Source of the DNA: Punica granatum | Taxonomy: Eukaryota; Streptophyta; Magnoliopsida; Myrtales; Lythraceae | Assembly: GCF_007655135.1 (NCBI RefSeq) | Contig: NC_045130.1 | Span: forward strand, 30,438,605-30,502,604 | DNA: 64,000 nt | Reading direction: 5' to 3' | Shown here: piece by piece, positions 1-12,108 of the stretch | Layout of the letters: each line of letters starts with the position of its first letter | Numbering within the stretch: the first letter of the stretch is position 1 | Program-made: the position numbers and the translations under genes | Notes under the pieces: generated by a model | What the model was told of the DNA's origin: nothing | The model's database searches: none | Seen by the model: only the letters and a program-made list of their open reading frames with translations

Positions 1-1630
1 ATTTGATCGAATCTGGGTGATAGTCAAGAGGGCTGCTCTTTGTTTATAGCTTCTGTACGGACTAATGGCGTGTTCAAAGTGGCTCATTCAAGTTTCGGTG
101 AATATCTTGACTGCGTCGAGTGCTCTTTATTTGTAGCTTGGTGGGTCGTAAAATGCAACGGGAGTAATCGCAATATACCTCACTTGTAAAATGCAACTTT
201 CATTAGTAATCGCAGTGTAATGGGCTTTTGTTTACTCTCGCAAGTCGTGCCTCTTATATGTTTGTTGTTAGAGGGCAGACCCAAGCCTGTATATCACGCA
301 CTAGTAAAATGCAACTTTCATTAGTATTGTCCTTTCGTTGAAGATAATCCTGATTCTAAAGTGGCAGGGACTCCAAAACCCGTAAATTCGAGGAAGGGGT
401 TTTATTATAGTGACACAAGGCGTTGACTCGGAGTTGAGGGATCCTAGATTCCTTTTTTACTACTAAAACTTATGTGTCCTCATCGTTAGGAAAACCCGTT
501 AAAATAGATGTCATGTGAGCGTCACATGACTTTAAAAGATAAATTTGTCTATAGAGATGGAATTTGTCCATCTCTATGAACTCGACTCCATGTGCAACAC
601 ATAGTACGTATAAAAAAGTAATCCTTCATATTGCTGCTCATTGTTCGTACTCGGCGATTGCTACTGAAGATGCAACATTCCGTGGAATTCTGAGGTCTCC
701 TTGGTGAATATCACCAGTGTAAGAAGCATCATAAACGAAAGCACTGCAGAAGCAGTTCTGTTGCTTCTGGCTTTAGTTCTGCAGGTGTGTTGCGCGATTC
801 CTTCTTTCCTTTGGATTTGCTAAAGCTTTTGATTTTGCTTCCTGCAGATTCATTTGGCTCTGTTAAGCAAGTGTTATCAGTCTGAAGACATTTCCGATCC
901 AAGACTGCAAGTAAGAAGACAGCTCGCCGAGGTAGATGAGCCATCTGCGGCAAGTAAATACCAGAAATGCCACCATCGAATTCTCTATGGTACTTTGTCC
1001 TACGCGTCTTGTGTGCGTCTCGCCTCTAGGCGCAATTACGAGATTTCATTCCAAATTCCCCTCCTAAGTACGTGCAAAGATCATAAAGTAACACAGAGGT
1101 TTTCTGAAAATTGCAAATAGCCACACCTTCAAGGGAACTCACTATACATCATCCTCTCCATAGCAGATTATCTTCATCGAAACTGATTGGAATGGGAACT
1201 TCCAATGAAGATCAAAGTGGAATGCTTGCGATCTCAAGGAAACCTTCTTACGACAATGATATGGGTAACTAGTAAAAGCTTTTAAGCCTTGTAAGATTAA
1301 ATCAAAATAAAATGCGGCCTCGTTGCATTCATGAATGCCACTTTTTTCGCAGCTACATGGGGAGGCGATGGGCAAGAGGTCGACATTCAGATAGCTAGTT
1401 CATATCTAAGTCAAGGACTGCTGCGTTACCACTGTCAATGCTTCACTGAAAAAGCTACATATAATGCTAAGAACCTTGAACTGCCTGATGAAAGAATATC
1501 TTCTCCAAGGGTGAAGCATGTTCGCCGGATCAATAGTGGTTACATTCGGGTCCATAACCTCTGCAATAAGTTGCACTGTACTGCTAGAGACTCCGATATA
1601 ATCCTGCACCAGAATAAAAGCATTATCAAA
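1..1630. other. Gene-free left edge, unidentified coding-like minus-strand stretch
   Basis: No recognisable gene. A short motif ending in ATGCAACTTTCATTAGTA occurs near 187-210 and again near 305-328, so part of this stretch is a small diverged direct repeat. On the minus strand two open stretches (1639 to 1406 and 1375 to 1142) read like ordinary protein, for example FDNAFILVQDYIGVSSSTV in the first. They lack a matching family that I recognise and are separated by stops, so they may be exons of an unidentified gene or a relic. Nothing supports a promoter or RNA gene here. Confidence 0.3.
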
Positions 1631-2432
1631 TAGTTTCATTCCTGCGATTTAATCCGAGCAGATGCCATCTGAAATGGAACTTAGCTCAGCACGTGCCTTG
1701 TTTTGCCTGTACTCTTGGAAGTTGAAGACATACAAAAGGAGACCGACTTAACGAAAACCGACCAAACAATCACAGAAGCTTTTATCAAGCTTCTGTTAAG
1801 TCCTTGTGTTTTTGTCTGTTTGGACTAATAGCTGAAAGATACTGGAACTTGGGTTGTTAAGAATACTGACATACAAGGCGCTGGACATATCTTACCATTC
1901 GGTTAAAGAATCTATCGGCCCGTGGCGTTAGAATGACCGCCTAATGAAAATACGTTTAATTTAATTAAATGTGCGTCTGAGTTCTCTTGGTATGAGCATG
2001 AGAGTTCTTTGACATAGAACATCTTCCAGGTCTATGTCGAGGGAACGACAAACCCGGCTTGCGCGCGAGAGTTCTATGTTAGTTTCGCTCCATTAGTTCT
2101 TAGATCTTGTTTGCTTCCAGAATTACAGGAGGAGAGAAGATTGTGTTTGCCAAAAATCCTCCGCGTCATTCTCCCACATGCACGAAAAGCTAATCCTCGA
2201 GCTGATGTCACAATATTTTGATGTAGAATTTAGTAAACAAGATGACTACAGAATTCGGATAGATTTGACCAGCAACATCATATTTGCCTAACTGCAACCA
2301 CGCCATACGAACAAAATGAATATGTTACCATGAGTGGTATTAAAATTTGCTTGTTTTGTTCCTCTCTCTTATGTTATTATGTGGAGTTGAAATTTAACTG
2401 TCTGAATTGTGTCTCGTCTTCTCAACTTGTCA
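1631..2432 (+). pseudogene. Degenerate copy of the AIRP2-like RING gene, introns included
   Basis: The segment aligns by eye with 58678-59760, the middle of the intact RING gene at 58408-60155. Matching blocks include part of intron 1, the last bases of exon 2 (near 1844-1875), the intron 2 to exon 3 junction with GTCTATGT (2031 onward), the start of intron 3, and the RING-coding part of exon 4 (about 2215-2330). Most of exon 2 and parts of exons 3 and 4 are deleted. The first two RING cysteine codons have become Tyr and Arg codons, the ATG-TGC of the HAMC motif is lost, and no continuous frame remains. Because introns are retained this is a DNA-level duplicate, not a retrocopy. It lies just beyond the 3' end of the WAPL gene. 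I am confident of the homology and less sure of the exact ends. Confidence 0.75.
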
Positions 2433-2916
2433 GGTACCAAGCATTACTTTTTTCCGTTTAATACAGGGGATGAAAAGAGACATCCTCAAAAGACCCAACA
2501 GCAAGAACCAGAAAAAGAATAGGAGATTTACAAATTTTCCGTAGAAAAGTTATATAAGGAGAGGTATATTCGACTTCAAGCTACCTTAACTCCTGCTAAT
2601 GATCGGTATACGAGCTCCTAAGCCTATACGCCAAGGCGGCGACGAAACAACTAACAGAAATTTACTAGAAAGAAACCACTAAGTGGGAAAACAAAATGTA
2701 GAAAAGAACAAACCCGCAAGACGGGAGGGGAAGCAAAAAAGAAAAAAGAGACCAACTAAGAAGATCAACCTATTTGACTAGTATTGATACAGAGCATATT
2801 GGTGTTCATCCACAGCATATTGCGCAGGTTTCCTGTGATTTGAATGGAGTTGAGAAATCAGGAGAGGGGATTCAGCTGTACAAAGGAGATCTCCAAAGTT
2901 TGTATACCGCTTCCAT
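2433..2916 (-). other. Region downstream of the WAPL stop, probable 3' UTR
   Basis: This 480-bp stretch follows the WAPL stop codon on the minus strand. It is A-rich when read on the plus strand and has no open frame of note on the minus strand. It likely contains the WAPL 3' UTR and polyadenylation site, then grades into the RING relic. I see no other gene. Confidence 0.4.
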
Positions 2917-4430
2917 TCAGGGAATCCGACAGGACTCAATCACTTCGCTAACTGCCTTGTGAGTTTCGGGTGTCATCATGTCTAGCGTCAAGTGAAATGC
3001 CTGTAGGAACAAAGACCGATAAAAAGGAAATTCAGAATCGGCCGAATTGCCCACAAAAAAGCCATGATTACTCTAAATCAAGCGTGTAGTGATTCTAACA
3101 GAACACAGCAATATCACCTTTCATACACTATGAAATTCACTGGTTTATGAATTAAAGTCTCTTCCAATGAATTAAAAGCATATCAGTAGTTGTGCTACAA
3201 AAGAAATTGGGGGACAAAATAGTTACATACCACAAATCTCTCCAATACAGGCACAAGAATCGCCAGATTGCGATTCGGGAGACACCCAGCAATCGCATCA
3301 CGTGTCCTCTTGCTGCCAACAATGTCACAGAAATATGAGATACAAGACAACTGGCAAGTATCGGAAGCAACAAGCCGTAGAAGTTAAAATGACCTCTCAG
3401 TCGAAAGGAATGCAAGAAGCAGGGCTGTGTAAGCTTCGACGATCATCTTCTCTGCTTCTTTTTCCCCTTGTTCCATCACCGTTTCAGGGTCCTACACAAT
3501 CCATTCAACCCCGCATCAATATGTAGAACATAGAACTACATAGCTTCCCCCGCCATCCCCCCCCCCCCCCACCCCCCCCCCCCGGGGGGGATTTGAATAA
3601 GAAAAATGACTGCATTCGGGTGCATATAGATAAATTTGGTTATGTAAACTATGGTGTCAGTCATGTTCTCACCCATGGTTGATCGTTTTCTTCACCAGCC
3701 ATCTCGCTTTCCCCTCTGTTAGCAAGAAATATAGAGCACAGCAATGGGATAACTTCCTTCTGACCCTCGCTCTGTGAACCTTCCGAATCATGTAATGTAA
3801 CACTTGCCCATGCCAGTCGGTATCTGCAGTATATCCTCAGTCGGTAACACATGTGATGCTTAAAGATAAAGTAGAGTCTTCCAGACTACAAGAATGCTCA
3901 AACGAAGCATCAGAAGCTCCACTTGCAATATCAAAAGAAGATGCAGTGAAAAATAAATACCAAATTTTGCAGCAGAATTCTCTAAACAAGCTTAAAGGGA
4001 AAAATAAATAAAAATAAAGCAGTGAAGTCACCTGTTACTCTCATCTTTCTCAACCAAGTTCACAAGCAGTCCCAGAATAGCAACAAGAAAGTCCATCTCC
4101 TGATCGGTGAGATGATTATCCCTCTGATGGTCAAATTCGATATGAATGCCATACTCTTCAATCTCACACAGAGAAAATGAAGAAGAAGATGATGAGCTAA
4201 ATGAAGGAAAATGGGCAGCAATTATTGAAGCCATTGTCTCAAGTCCTCCGCAAGTCGCAATTTGCTGACAGCCCAAAATATTGTCATTTGTCAGGTTCAT
4301 CAACACCTGTCAGGAGGAAAAAAAAATGTATCAATCCCATTGGCTCCCTACAGCAGGCACCAAACATGCTCAATGACTTAGAATTTCTCGCCTCTGTTTT
4401 TTGTGATACTCCTTTAAGACAATACTTAAC

Positions 4431-4477
<47 letters not shown>

Positions 4478-7400
4478 TTTGCCCACATTTCAATAGGTAC
4501 TGAAAGTTCTATTCTTTTGAGAAAAATAATTGCTTCTGAAATTATTTTTTTTAGGGGGAAAAATTAACTGGTTCTGAAAGATTCAAGTAGCATATTCTTC
4601 AATCTTTTTCTCACTTTAACAGTTCAGTCTACCATCATTTCTAAAGGGAACAAAGTTCACTTTTAAGAGACCTTCGTGGAGTAAAAGGATAATTAGAAGC
4701 TTCAGCTAATGACATAATCTCTTTAATGCTTCATAATCAATTGCGAGTTTTTATACTTAATTATTTTAAGTGAGTTTGATGTTTGTTATGATTTGAAAAG
4801 CATTGAAAGAACATAAAATGACAAACAGCAAAAACTAATTATACAAATCCAGTATAATGCAGGCCAAAAAGAAAAATCCTGTATAACTCAAGTAAGAAAA
4901 GTGAGTAATCCAACTTTCCAAAGCACGCATGTTTTTCCTGCTTTCTGAAAATCTTTTGAAAATTTTGAAAGCTTTTGAAATTTTCAGAAGTTTTCTGCAA
5001 GTAAAAAGAGACTAGAAACATCCTGACCACCATATGGAAATTAGCAAGCAGTATTAAAACAGACACGTGCATGGTGAATGGAGATAACCTTGACAGCGGT
5101 AAGGAGGCAGTCAGCTAAAAGTTTGGTACTTTCTTCATCAGTGGCCCCAGAGCAAAAAGCTTCCTGAGATTGATGGCTTTCACAAGTATTTGAATCTTGC
5201 ATTGGATACTCGAAGCTATCAGAATCCTTGTTCTTCATTGGCTGCAACTGAACAACATCTTTGGCCCCCCCAACTGCCAACCTACCCCTTTTACTCTTTG
5301 ATGATCCCTTCTTCCCCGATAGCACCTCCCACTTAGACGGCTCAAATTCATCCTCATCAAATGCATAAGGATCTTCGCTGTCCTCTGAAAGATCAAATGC
5401 AGAACTTTCAGACAAATCACATCTCTTGTCCCGGGAAAAGTTCTTCAAACCATTACTAATTGGAATGGTCTGGCTACTTGAACTCTTTGATGTCTCCCCA
5501 CATGAACCTGAAGCAGCGCTCACACTACTCTTCAACAAGCAGCTACCATTCAAGGAGGATGTTTTCGTTTCCGGAAACGATGAAGAATATCTTGAAGGTG
5601 CTGATGACAACCAGTGATTGTCCTGGAAAGTATCAGAACTCCTTTGGGATGAGCTCTCCTCCATGCTGCATCGCTCTTTAAAGGACTGGAAGGAGAAAAC
5701 TTCATCAGCTGCAAGTGACAAGAAAATCATCTTAGAAATCTGTAGTTAGAAACTATTTTCAAAAGATGCAGACTAGACTATATCATTAGCTGAAGTTTAA
5801 TAAGGATCGTTGCATAGTGAGTTATTTTGCTTTATATAGACTACATTCTCAACAGAGTGAGTGAATCTTCATCACAAACTACGAGTCAAACTACAATGTG
5901 TATATACTGAATATATCAAGTTACATAATGTAAAAATGGTCACAGTAGTTTATCCTTGCACTAAATAGTCACTTACTATCCATAGTCAACCACTTAAGCG
6001 TAAGTGCTAAGGTTCTGCTGCTGATATAATCATCAGCCAAATTAAACTTGTGTCAAAAAAACTGAATGTTTCACAATCCAGAAGGGTATGTGTGACGCAA
6101 ACAACTTCTTTATGAACCTTAATAGTTCAGATCATCACATACAATTTCATTTCACCAGAGACAGCAATACAGCCCATGATTTCGGTCCTGTTTAGCAAAT
6201 TTTCCTCAACAATTCAAAATCCTTGCAACTAATCTTTTATTTCTTGGACAAGGACGCCTATATATCTAAAATGGGAGTAAAAAGGCAAGTTATACTTCTC
6301 AACATATTCTTCACCTTCTCTTCTTCTCTCTTTCTCCCGTATATTTGCAAACCAGTCTTATTTTTCAGCAATGAATCTTTCACAATTTTAAGTCTTTCTA
6401 AGCTATATCTGTAATTATAAGCAACTACATCAAGCCAAATATAGACGACCTACAATGGATCTCAAATCACCTAGTAAAGTGAAAAGCGGATGTCCCACAA
6501 AGAAGTAGAGAAGCCACTACCTGAGTCTTCTGGGATTAAAGCCAGTTCAGAAGCAACCCCTCCAGCCATATTTGACTTATCATCATGTGCAGCAGCAGCA
6601 GAACTTTTACGCAAAGAGAGACCTAATACCCACATATCAAGTTAGTCAAGCATGAGATATTGATATAAAGTATCAAATGCTTCAAAAAAATAAAGAACAG
6701 GGAATTATTAACAAAAAAAAGTACTAAAAAATCGACTCTTCTCGTATACCTGAAAGAATCTTGATTACATTTAGAACTAGTTTAGTAAAAGATAAACGGT
6801 ATCCCTGATGATCCGAGCTCCCTTGCATTTTCAGCAAATAATCCTGGGATATAAAAGAAGAGTACGTGTTATGTAAGTACAAAAGAGAAGGGGAGAAATA
6901 AAAGATACTATCGTGCAGCCAAATTTAATAGAATATTTACGCAGAAGTCTTTTTTTTTTTTTTGAAATGTCCAAAAGAAAAGGATATTTTCATTTCACTG
7001 TACTACCTACCTAAAATATATATTTATCAAATTTCAGAGATATCCGATTTTACACACCTGGTTATCTTTACTAAGGAAAGTGGCATTTTCCATAATCTTT
7101 AGACATTTTAAAAGCAGCACCAAGCTCTCCAGAAGTGTGCCATCTCTAGCATGCCAGATGGAAGAAGAACCACTATCTTTCAAATCCTGCAGACCATATA
7201 CAAGTTTGAAAATCTAAATATATATTTAGAATTGAAAACTGAGAAGAACAAATGATCATCATGCAAACACAACACATTCTACTTAAATTGGGCATCTTAA
7301 CTGCAGAGTAGTTGATTCAAACCATGGACATGAAAACGATTAACTTAGATAAGATGAATTTAGTGACAGCAGATTGCTGACAAAGATACCGAATAGACAA

Positions 7401-10400
7401 TCTTAGAAACACAACACATTCTACTTAAATTGGGCATCTTAACTGCAGAGTAGTTGATTCAAACCATGGACATGAAAACGATTAACTTAGATAAGATGAA
7501 TTTAGTGACAGCAGATTGCTGACAAAGATACCGAATAGACAAATCTTAGAAACTAAAGCAAGTATTGGACCAGTTTCTGCCTGTCCTCTATTACAAATCA
7601 GGCATAATTAAGGGTCTTAAAGTAAAAAATTTGTGAGACAGAAGGCCTTCCCAATCAGCATAAAGGGCATACCTTCACAAGTTAACTTGAACTCTCAATC
7701 TACTCTAAAGAGTTGACCCCAACTAGTTCTGAACGTTTAACAAATGAAGCAGAACACTAGATTAAGCAAACATACAAGCTCAGACCTCCATAACAGAATG
7801 ACAATGCATCGCGACCTCAAACACTGCATCAAGTCCACCAAACTCTCTCAGTTTCTCCTTAAAGTTGCCTCCCGTTTTCCTTACAATACCAGAAGTTTCT
7901 GCATCAGAACAATAAGAATTTAGAAGTGAAGATGACCTACATAAAATACAATATAAATATGCATTAAAAGGGCAAATCTGGAAGTATCAATATACCAAGT
8001 CTACCATAGACATTTCATAAGGAACAGGCAAGAGAACATATCTCTGAGATAAACTATTCCTACAAGATGAGGCCTATTTTGCAATTAAAAATATATGAAG
8101 ACCGGACTTCTTTGCCCATATTACCTTCAAGAGAAATTGTGGAGACACTAGCTTTCTCCATGGTTGACAGTGCAATCCATTTGGCACTTAACTCTGGTCT
8201 GCCCAATGCACAATCATCCCCAAGGGTTGACTTCAATTCCTTGCAACTCCCAAGGATTTCCTTAACTCTACTTATGATAGTGACAGAGCTGCGATCTAAC
8301 TTGCTAGATGTACCTCGAAGAACCCCAGCATCGTTTCTTACTCGTAAGAGCTTGGACCCTATCCTTGGGAGCTTGTCTTCATTAGCCACTGAAGTTACTG
8401 GTTTCAACAATTTTATGAGAAACTGGATGCAGCTGGGCGATTCCAAAAGTTGCTCATCTTGACCCTGAATATAAATTCACACAGAGATAAAGTTCTGAAT
8501 TTAGCAACTGAATACTAAAGAATAGTGCTTTTACCTAAGGTTTTGAGGTTGAGGTGAACCAAATAGCATGGCAGCCCACTATCAAGGACGACAGAGATTA
8601 CAGTGAGACTTTACTCTAATCTCTTCAGATAAATGCATGAATTCGAATTATTTCACTCAGACTTAGCAATCAGTCACAACCACTAATACATTATACAGAA
8701 TTTTTTACTTTCCAAAAATCTCCTATTAACGGACAAGCTATTGCTTATTGTTAAATTCAACATGCCAGATAGTGGGCTTGCATGGATGCAAAGCTGCTAA
8801 CTATCAAGCAGTAGAGTGATTATTTTCAACTTCAAAATGCATTCGTCAAATGGTCTTCCTCTTTATCCCATGGTACAGAAAAGTGACAATATACTCCTGA
8901 TGTGTAGCTCTTACCTCTTCAAATAAATAAATGTATTTGATCATTCTAACATCGACTTAACCATTCAATTGTGGCCACTAACGCACTGATGTGAAAATAT
9001 TTCCTATTAAGGGATGTCATTGCTGGATTGAAATTTCAACGTTTCCAATAGTAGAAGATCTTGTAGATACTAACTGCATGTCGGAGCAATCATATCATTT
9101 AGTTCACTTAAGAAGTTGTATGAAACAATAACAATATAAAAATACTACTTGAAAAATTCAAAAACTGTATCAATTTTCTCAGCAGCATGTTGAAGTTGAT
9201 GGAATGTAGAAGAAAGTAACAACTTTAGCAGTTAAAACAACTAACAATCCACCTAACAAACTCCCAATCCAACCAATTCAATTAAAACTATTAACATGCT
9301 CCCAATCCATGATATGCTATCAAGAACTCCATCAGATTTGACAAGAGTTAATTGCAAAGTCCAGCCACTTACATCACTAATCAGAAGGTAAAAGAGAGTC
9401 GCAGCAGCCAGATTGCTTGGTGAATCGTCAAAACTGAGACCCATAATGGCATTGATTATATTCTTTACCATCCTGCAAACAAGATCATATCAGTAAAGAC
9501 GGGACCGCAAATTTGGAAACAGGTTTGGGTGCAAAGATAAGAAAGCAAGTTCTTTTCTCATAAAGTTGCTGATGCTCATCATTATACATTCTCGAGGCAA
9601 TTAGATGCAACTTTATCTAGGCAATACTATATTGTAATTCAGAAATGACATGACACCCAAAGTAGCATCAGCATCGACATCAGCCACAAAGCTCAAAGAT
9701 CATATCCATTTCATGGTCTTTAGGCTAAACTTAGGACTTGTTCAAAATTTAGCCAAGGAACTTAACACCACCAGAACACCCAGCATTAAATCAAACACCC
9801 ATATGCGCTAGAGAAAGACACGGACCATGGTTGCTGAAAAAACAGACGCTTTTGGAAAAACCTATAATGTCCAAAAGCCCCAGGGCCTTTTTTCATACTC
9901 AGGACAACCCATAGGATTACGGAAAGCTCGACACCCAGCCACAGATAGTAATTCCAGTCTTAGCCATTAAAACCGTCAGGATTTTCGTTGTGATTCAGAG
10001 ACTCATAAACGAATGGCAAGTCTTAGCTTTCTCAAATATCAGAGATATCTAATTCTAATTTCTATGAAAGAAGCCTTCAATCTTAAAAATTCCTATTTTT
10101 TGCCAATAAGCATATTTCCTCATCATTTTTTTTCTCCCGGAGTCGACCAACAATTCCCAATCGAATCTAATCCCCAACCCCGATTTGCACTTCAACCCGA
10201 GTAAGGATATTCAAGCGATATAATCAAAGCCCAGGCTCTGATTTCAAATTGGACAGATTCAGCAGGAAAATTTAAATTTGAAAGCTCAGGGTATAAACTC
10301 CCGATCCAAGCTTTCACATACCCGTGGCTCCTCAAGAGTCTCCTCTGCTGAGAGGTACCGCAAATCTGCAGCAGGGACAGCAAGCTCGCCCTCCTGATCC

Positions 10401-10785
10401 GCGCCGGCTGGCCCTTCCTCAGCCCATCGAGCGCGAAATTAACCTCATCGACGTGCTCCATCATCTCCCCAAACTCCTGTGTCTCCATCAGGGTTGAGGT
10501 TGCCCGGAGCACGGAGTAATCCACGAACCCTAAATCCGCTGGTCGGTCCCCCTTACCCACCACCTCGCCCCTCTTCTGCCTCTTGGGCTTCCTCGAGACC
10601 CCACCGCCGGAGTCAAAGTTAGCCGAGTCCTGAGAGGAGAAGGCGAAGATATCAGCCGGAGGAGCTGTCTCCTGGGATGAGAGGGAGTCCCTGTAAGGGT
10701 CCAAAACGTCGTCGTCGTCCTCTTCGTCAGAGTATGACCTAAGCCCTCCTCCCGTTTTCCGCCTGCCGTAGGTCCTGACAATCAT
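2917..10785 (-). CDS. WAPL: WAPL-like cohesin-release factor, 13 exons
   Basis: Wings-apart-like proteins bind cohesin with Pds5 in the nucleus and open the ring to remove it from chromosomes in meiotic and mitotic prophase. Exons (minus): 10785-10322, 9472-9373, 8464-8125, 7898-7786, 7186-7058, 6843-6750, 6622-6521, 5708-5089, 4306-4032, 3823-3673, 3491-3394, 3312-3231, 3000-2917. All introns are GT-AG, phases agree, and the product is 883 aa, close to the size of plant WAPL proteins. It starts MIVRTYGRRK, has an acidic Ser/Asp stretch and a basic cluster (RKPKRQKR, residues 65-72) that may be a nuclear signal. Plant WAPL blocks follow: GLRKGQPARIRRASLLSLL in exon 1, SPSNLAAATLFYLL in exon 2, SPSCIQFLIKLLKPV in exon 3, VIPLLCSIFLANRG in exon 10, AYTALLLAFLSTE in exon 11, LAILVPVLERFV in exon 12 and ETHKAVSEVIESC at the end. 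Ser-rich exon 8 is the least conserved part. The start was chosen because this N-terminus is the conserved one. The frame stays open upstream to an ATG at 11097, but that extension is low-complexity. Intron 4 carries a tandem duplication and intron 10 a poly-C tract. Confidence 0.93.
3556..3597. repeat. Poly-C tract followed by G7 in WAPL intron 10
   Basis: Runs of about 14 and 12 cytosines separated by a single A are followed directly by seven guanines. In the WAPL pre-mRNA (minus strand) this reads as long G-runs. The exact run lengths are doubtful because homopolymers of this size are often miscalled or misassembled. Confidence 0.85.
4435..4477. repeat. Compound (AT)n(AC)n microsatellite in WAPL intron 8
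   Basis: Fourteen or so AT units run directly into eight AC units, inside the intron between exons 8 and 9 of the WAPL gene. Likely polymorphic. Confidence 0.95.
7269..7553. repeat. Tandem duplication of a 142-bp unit in WAPL intron 4
   Basis: Copy 1 is 7269-7410 and copy 2 is 7411-7553. Reading along both, they differ only by one extra A near the end of copy 2 (AGACAAATC against AGACAATC). Such near-identity in intronic DNA points to a very recent duplication. It falls between exons 4 (ends 7786) and 5 (starts 7186) and does not touch either splice site. Confidence 0.95.
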
Positions 10786-10961
10786 CTTCCTCAGGGAGAG
10801 GCTCCGGGGGCGATTGAGCAGATCAAATTGGAGGACGGGCGGTCGGGCTCGGCATTTGGGGAAAAGAGCAGGGGCTGTTTGGGGAATTCGGTGGTGGACT
10901 GGGCTCTGCTTCTTCTTCTTTTTCTTCTCCTCCCAGCTGCGGAAAAGCGCAGTCTTGGATT

Positions 10962-10998
<37 letters not shown>

Positions 10999-11270
10999 GT
11001 TAAGAGTCGACTCCTTGGTTTTGGAGTGGATTTGAAGGTTTTCGGCTAAATCGGGGTTTGGATCGGGGGATGGGTGACTTTTGGGGGTTGATGTCAAGTG
11101 ACGGATATGCCCATGGTTGTCCTTTCAATGGAGCCTGTGAGGTTTGAGGTTACAGGAGGGTAAGTTGGAGATTTTGGTGGGTTTGGAGACTACTCGATCC
11201 TTGAGGTTGGGTAGATTTGTTGGTTCTTAATATAAATTCTGGGCGTTGATTTTTAAGGTAAGGAAAAAAA
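10786..11270. promoter_or_regulatory. WAPL 5' leader and proximal promoter
   Basis: The DNA directly upstream of the WAPL ATG is pyrimidine-rich on the sense strand and contains a (GA)n tract at 10967-10995 (CT on the sense strand), a common plant 5' UTR feature. No clear TATA box was identified. The region beyond about 11270 turns into repeat DNA, so the promoter is probably compact. Confidence 0.45.
10967..10995. repeat. (GA)n microsatellite in WAPL 5' leader
   Basis: About 14 uninterrupted GA units, reading as CT on the transcribed sense strand of the WAPL gene. In-frame translation would give a Ser-Leu repeat, which is one reason the upstream ATG at 11097 was not used as the start. Confidence 0.9.
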
Positions 11271-11960
11271 GAAAGAGTAAATTATCAATCAAAACAGTTT
11301 CTAAAGTTTATGTCGGTCATCAATTTGGTCCCTTTAAAATGGCCCGACAAAAATCTAACATGACTTCTTATGTGGATTGACATGTCACTTAATTCGTTAA
11401 ATTCTCAAAACGCCATCATTTTCTCTTTTGAAAATTAAAAGGAAAATCTTTTTAATTATATGAATATAGAGAGCTCGGATGGAAGGTCCACAACCAAGGC
11501 AAGGTTGACCTCACTTGTAAGGAGGAGGGCTCACCAGGGCTCACCTTTTTCTTCCTTCTTTATTCGAGGTGGCAAAGAACAGAAAGGGAGAGCTCCAGTA
11601 GGGGCTCCCCCTCTTGGAACTTGCCCTGGCAAGGGCAACCTCCACTCCACGCGAGGTTACTAAATGTGTCAAGAGCCTCTAGCAATTCACTTGGGGAGGA
11701 GTCAAGTGAGCCTCCCACCTGAGCTTTTCCCTCTGCTATTTCTCCCCCTCAACCTGGTGGCGAGATCGCCGTATGTTCTTGTCACCTTGGGGAACCTCGC
11801 ATAGGGGGAGTCACGTCAGTATTCACCACTTCAATTTAGTTCACGCTAAAGTTCATGCCAGAATTCTGTCGTTCCAATTTAACGCTAGACCATTTTGATA
11901 GATGGAGTTCAAGGATGATTTTAATGGCCAAAGTTTTTTTAGGACCAAGTCGTGATTGGT
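11271..11960. mobile_element. Possible foldback-type repeat with GA/CT-rich core
   Basis: AT-rich flanks with phrases such as ATCAATTTGGTCCCTTTAAA (near 11321) and CCAATTTAACGCTAGACCATT (near 11874) enclose a GC- and purine/pyrimidine-rich core (11470-11800). The core has small inverted pieces, for example TTTTTCTTCCTTC against GAACAGAAAGGGAGAG. The layout resembles the clearer element at 24341-25519, but the terminal repeats here are too diverged to define ends. Treat the class as a guess. Confidence 0.35.
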
Positions 11961-12108
11961 CCAAAAGTTGGAGAACCATTTTGGCAGTTTATTCAAAATG
12001 CTAAACGGGGAAATGGAGGCACCATTACTCAATTATTTTTTATTTTATTTTTTATGTTGAAAGAGAGGCGGAGCCCGAGTACAAACAAAAAGCAAATATA
12101 CAAAATAA

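Noticed and set aside
3837..4031. Possible extra WAPL exon between exons 9 and 10 (minus strand, DIASGASDASFEHSCSLEDS)
   Set aside because: It reads protein-like but ends in an in-frame stop before exon 10, and direct joining of exons 9 and 10 keeps phase and family sequence. It is intronic.
10786..11097. ATG at 11097 as WAPL start
   Set aside because: The extension is low-complexity, translates a microsatellite, and lacks the conserved feel of the MIVRTYGRR start.
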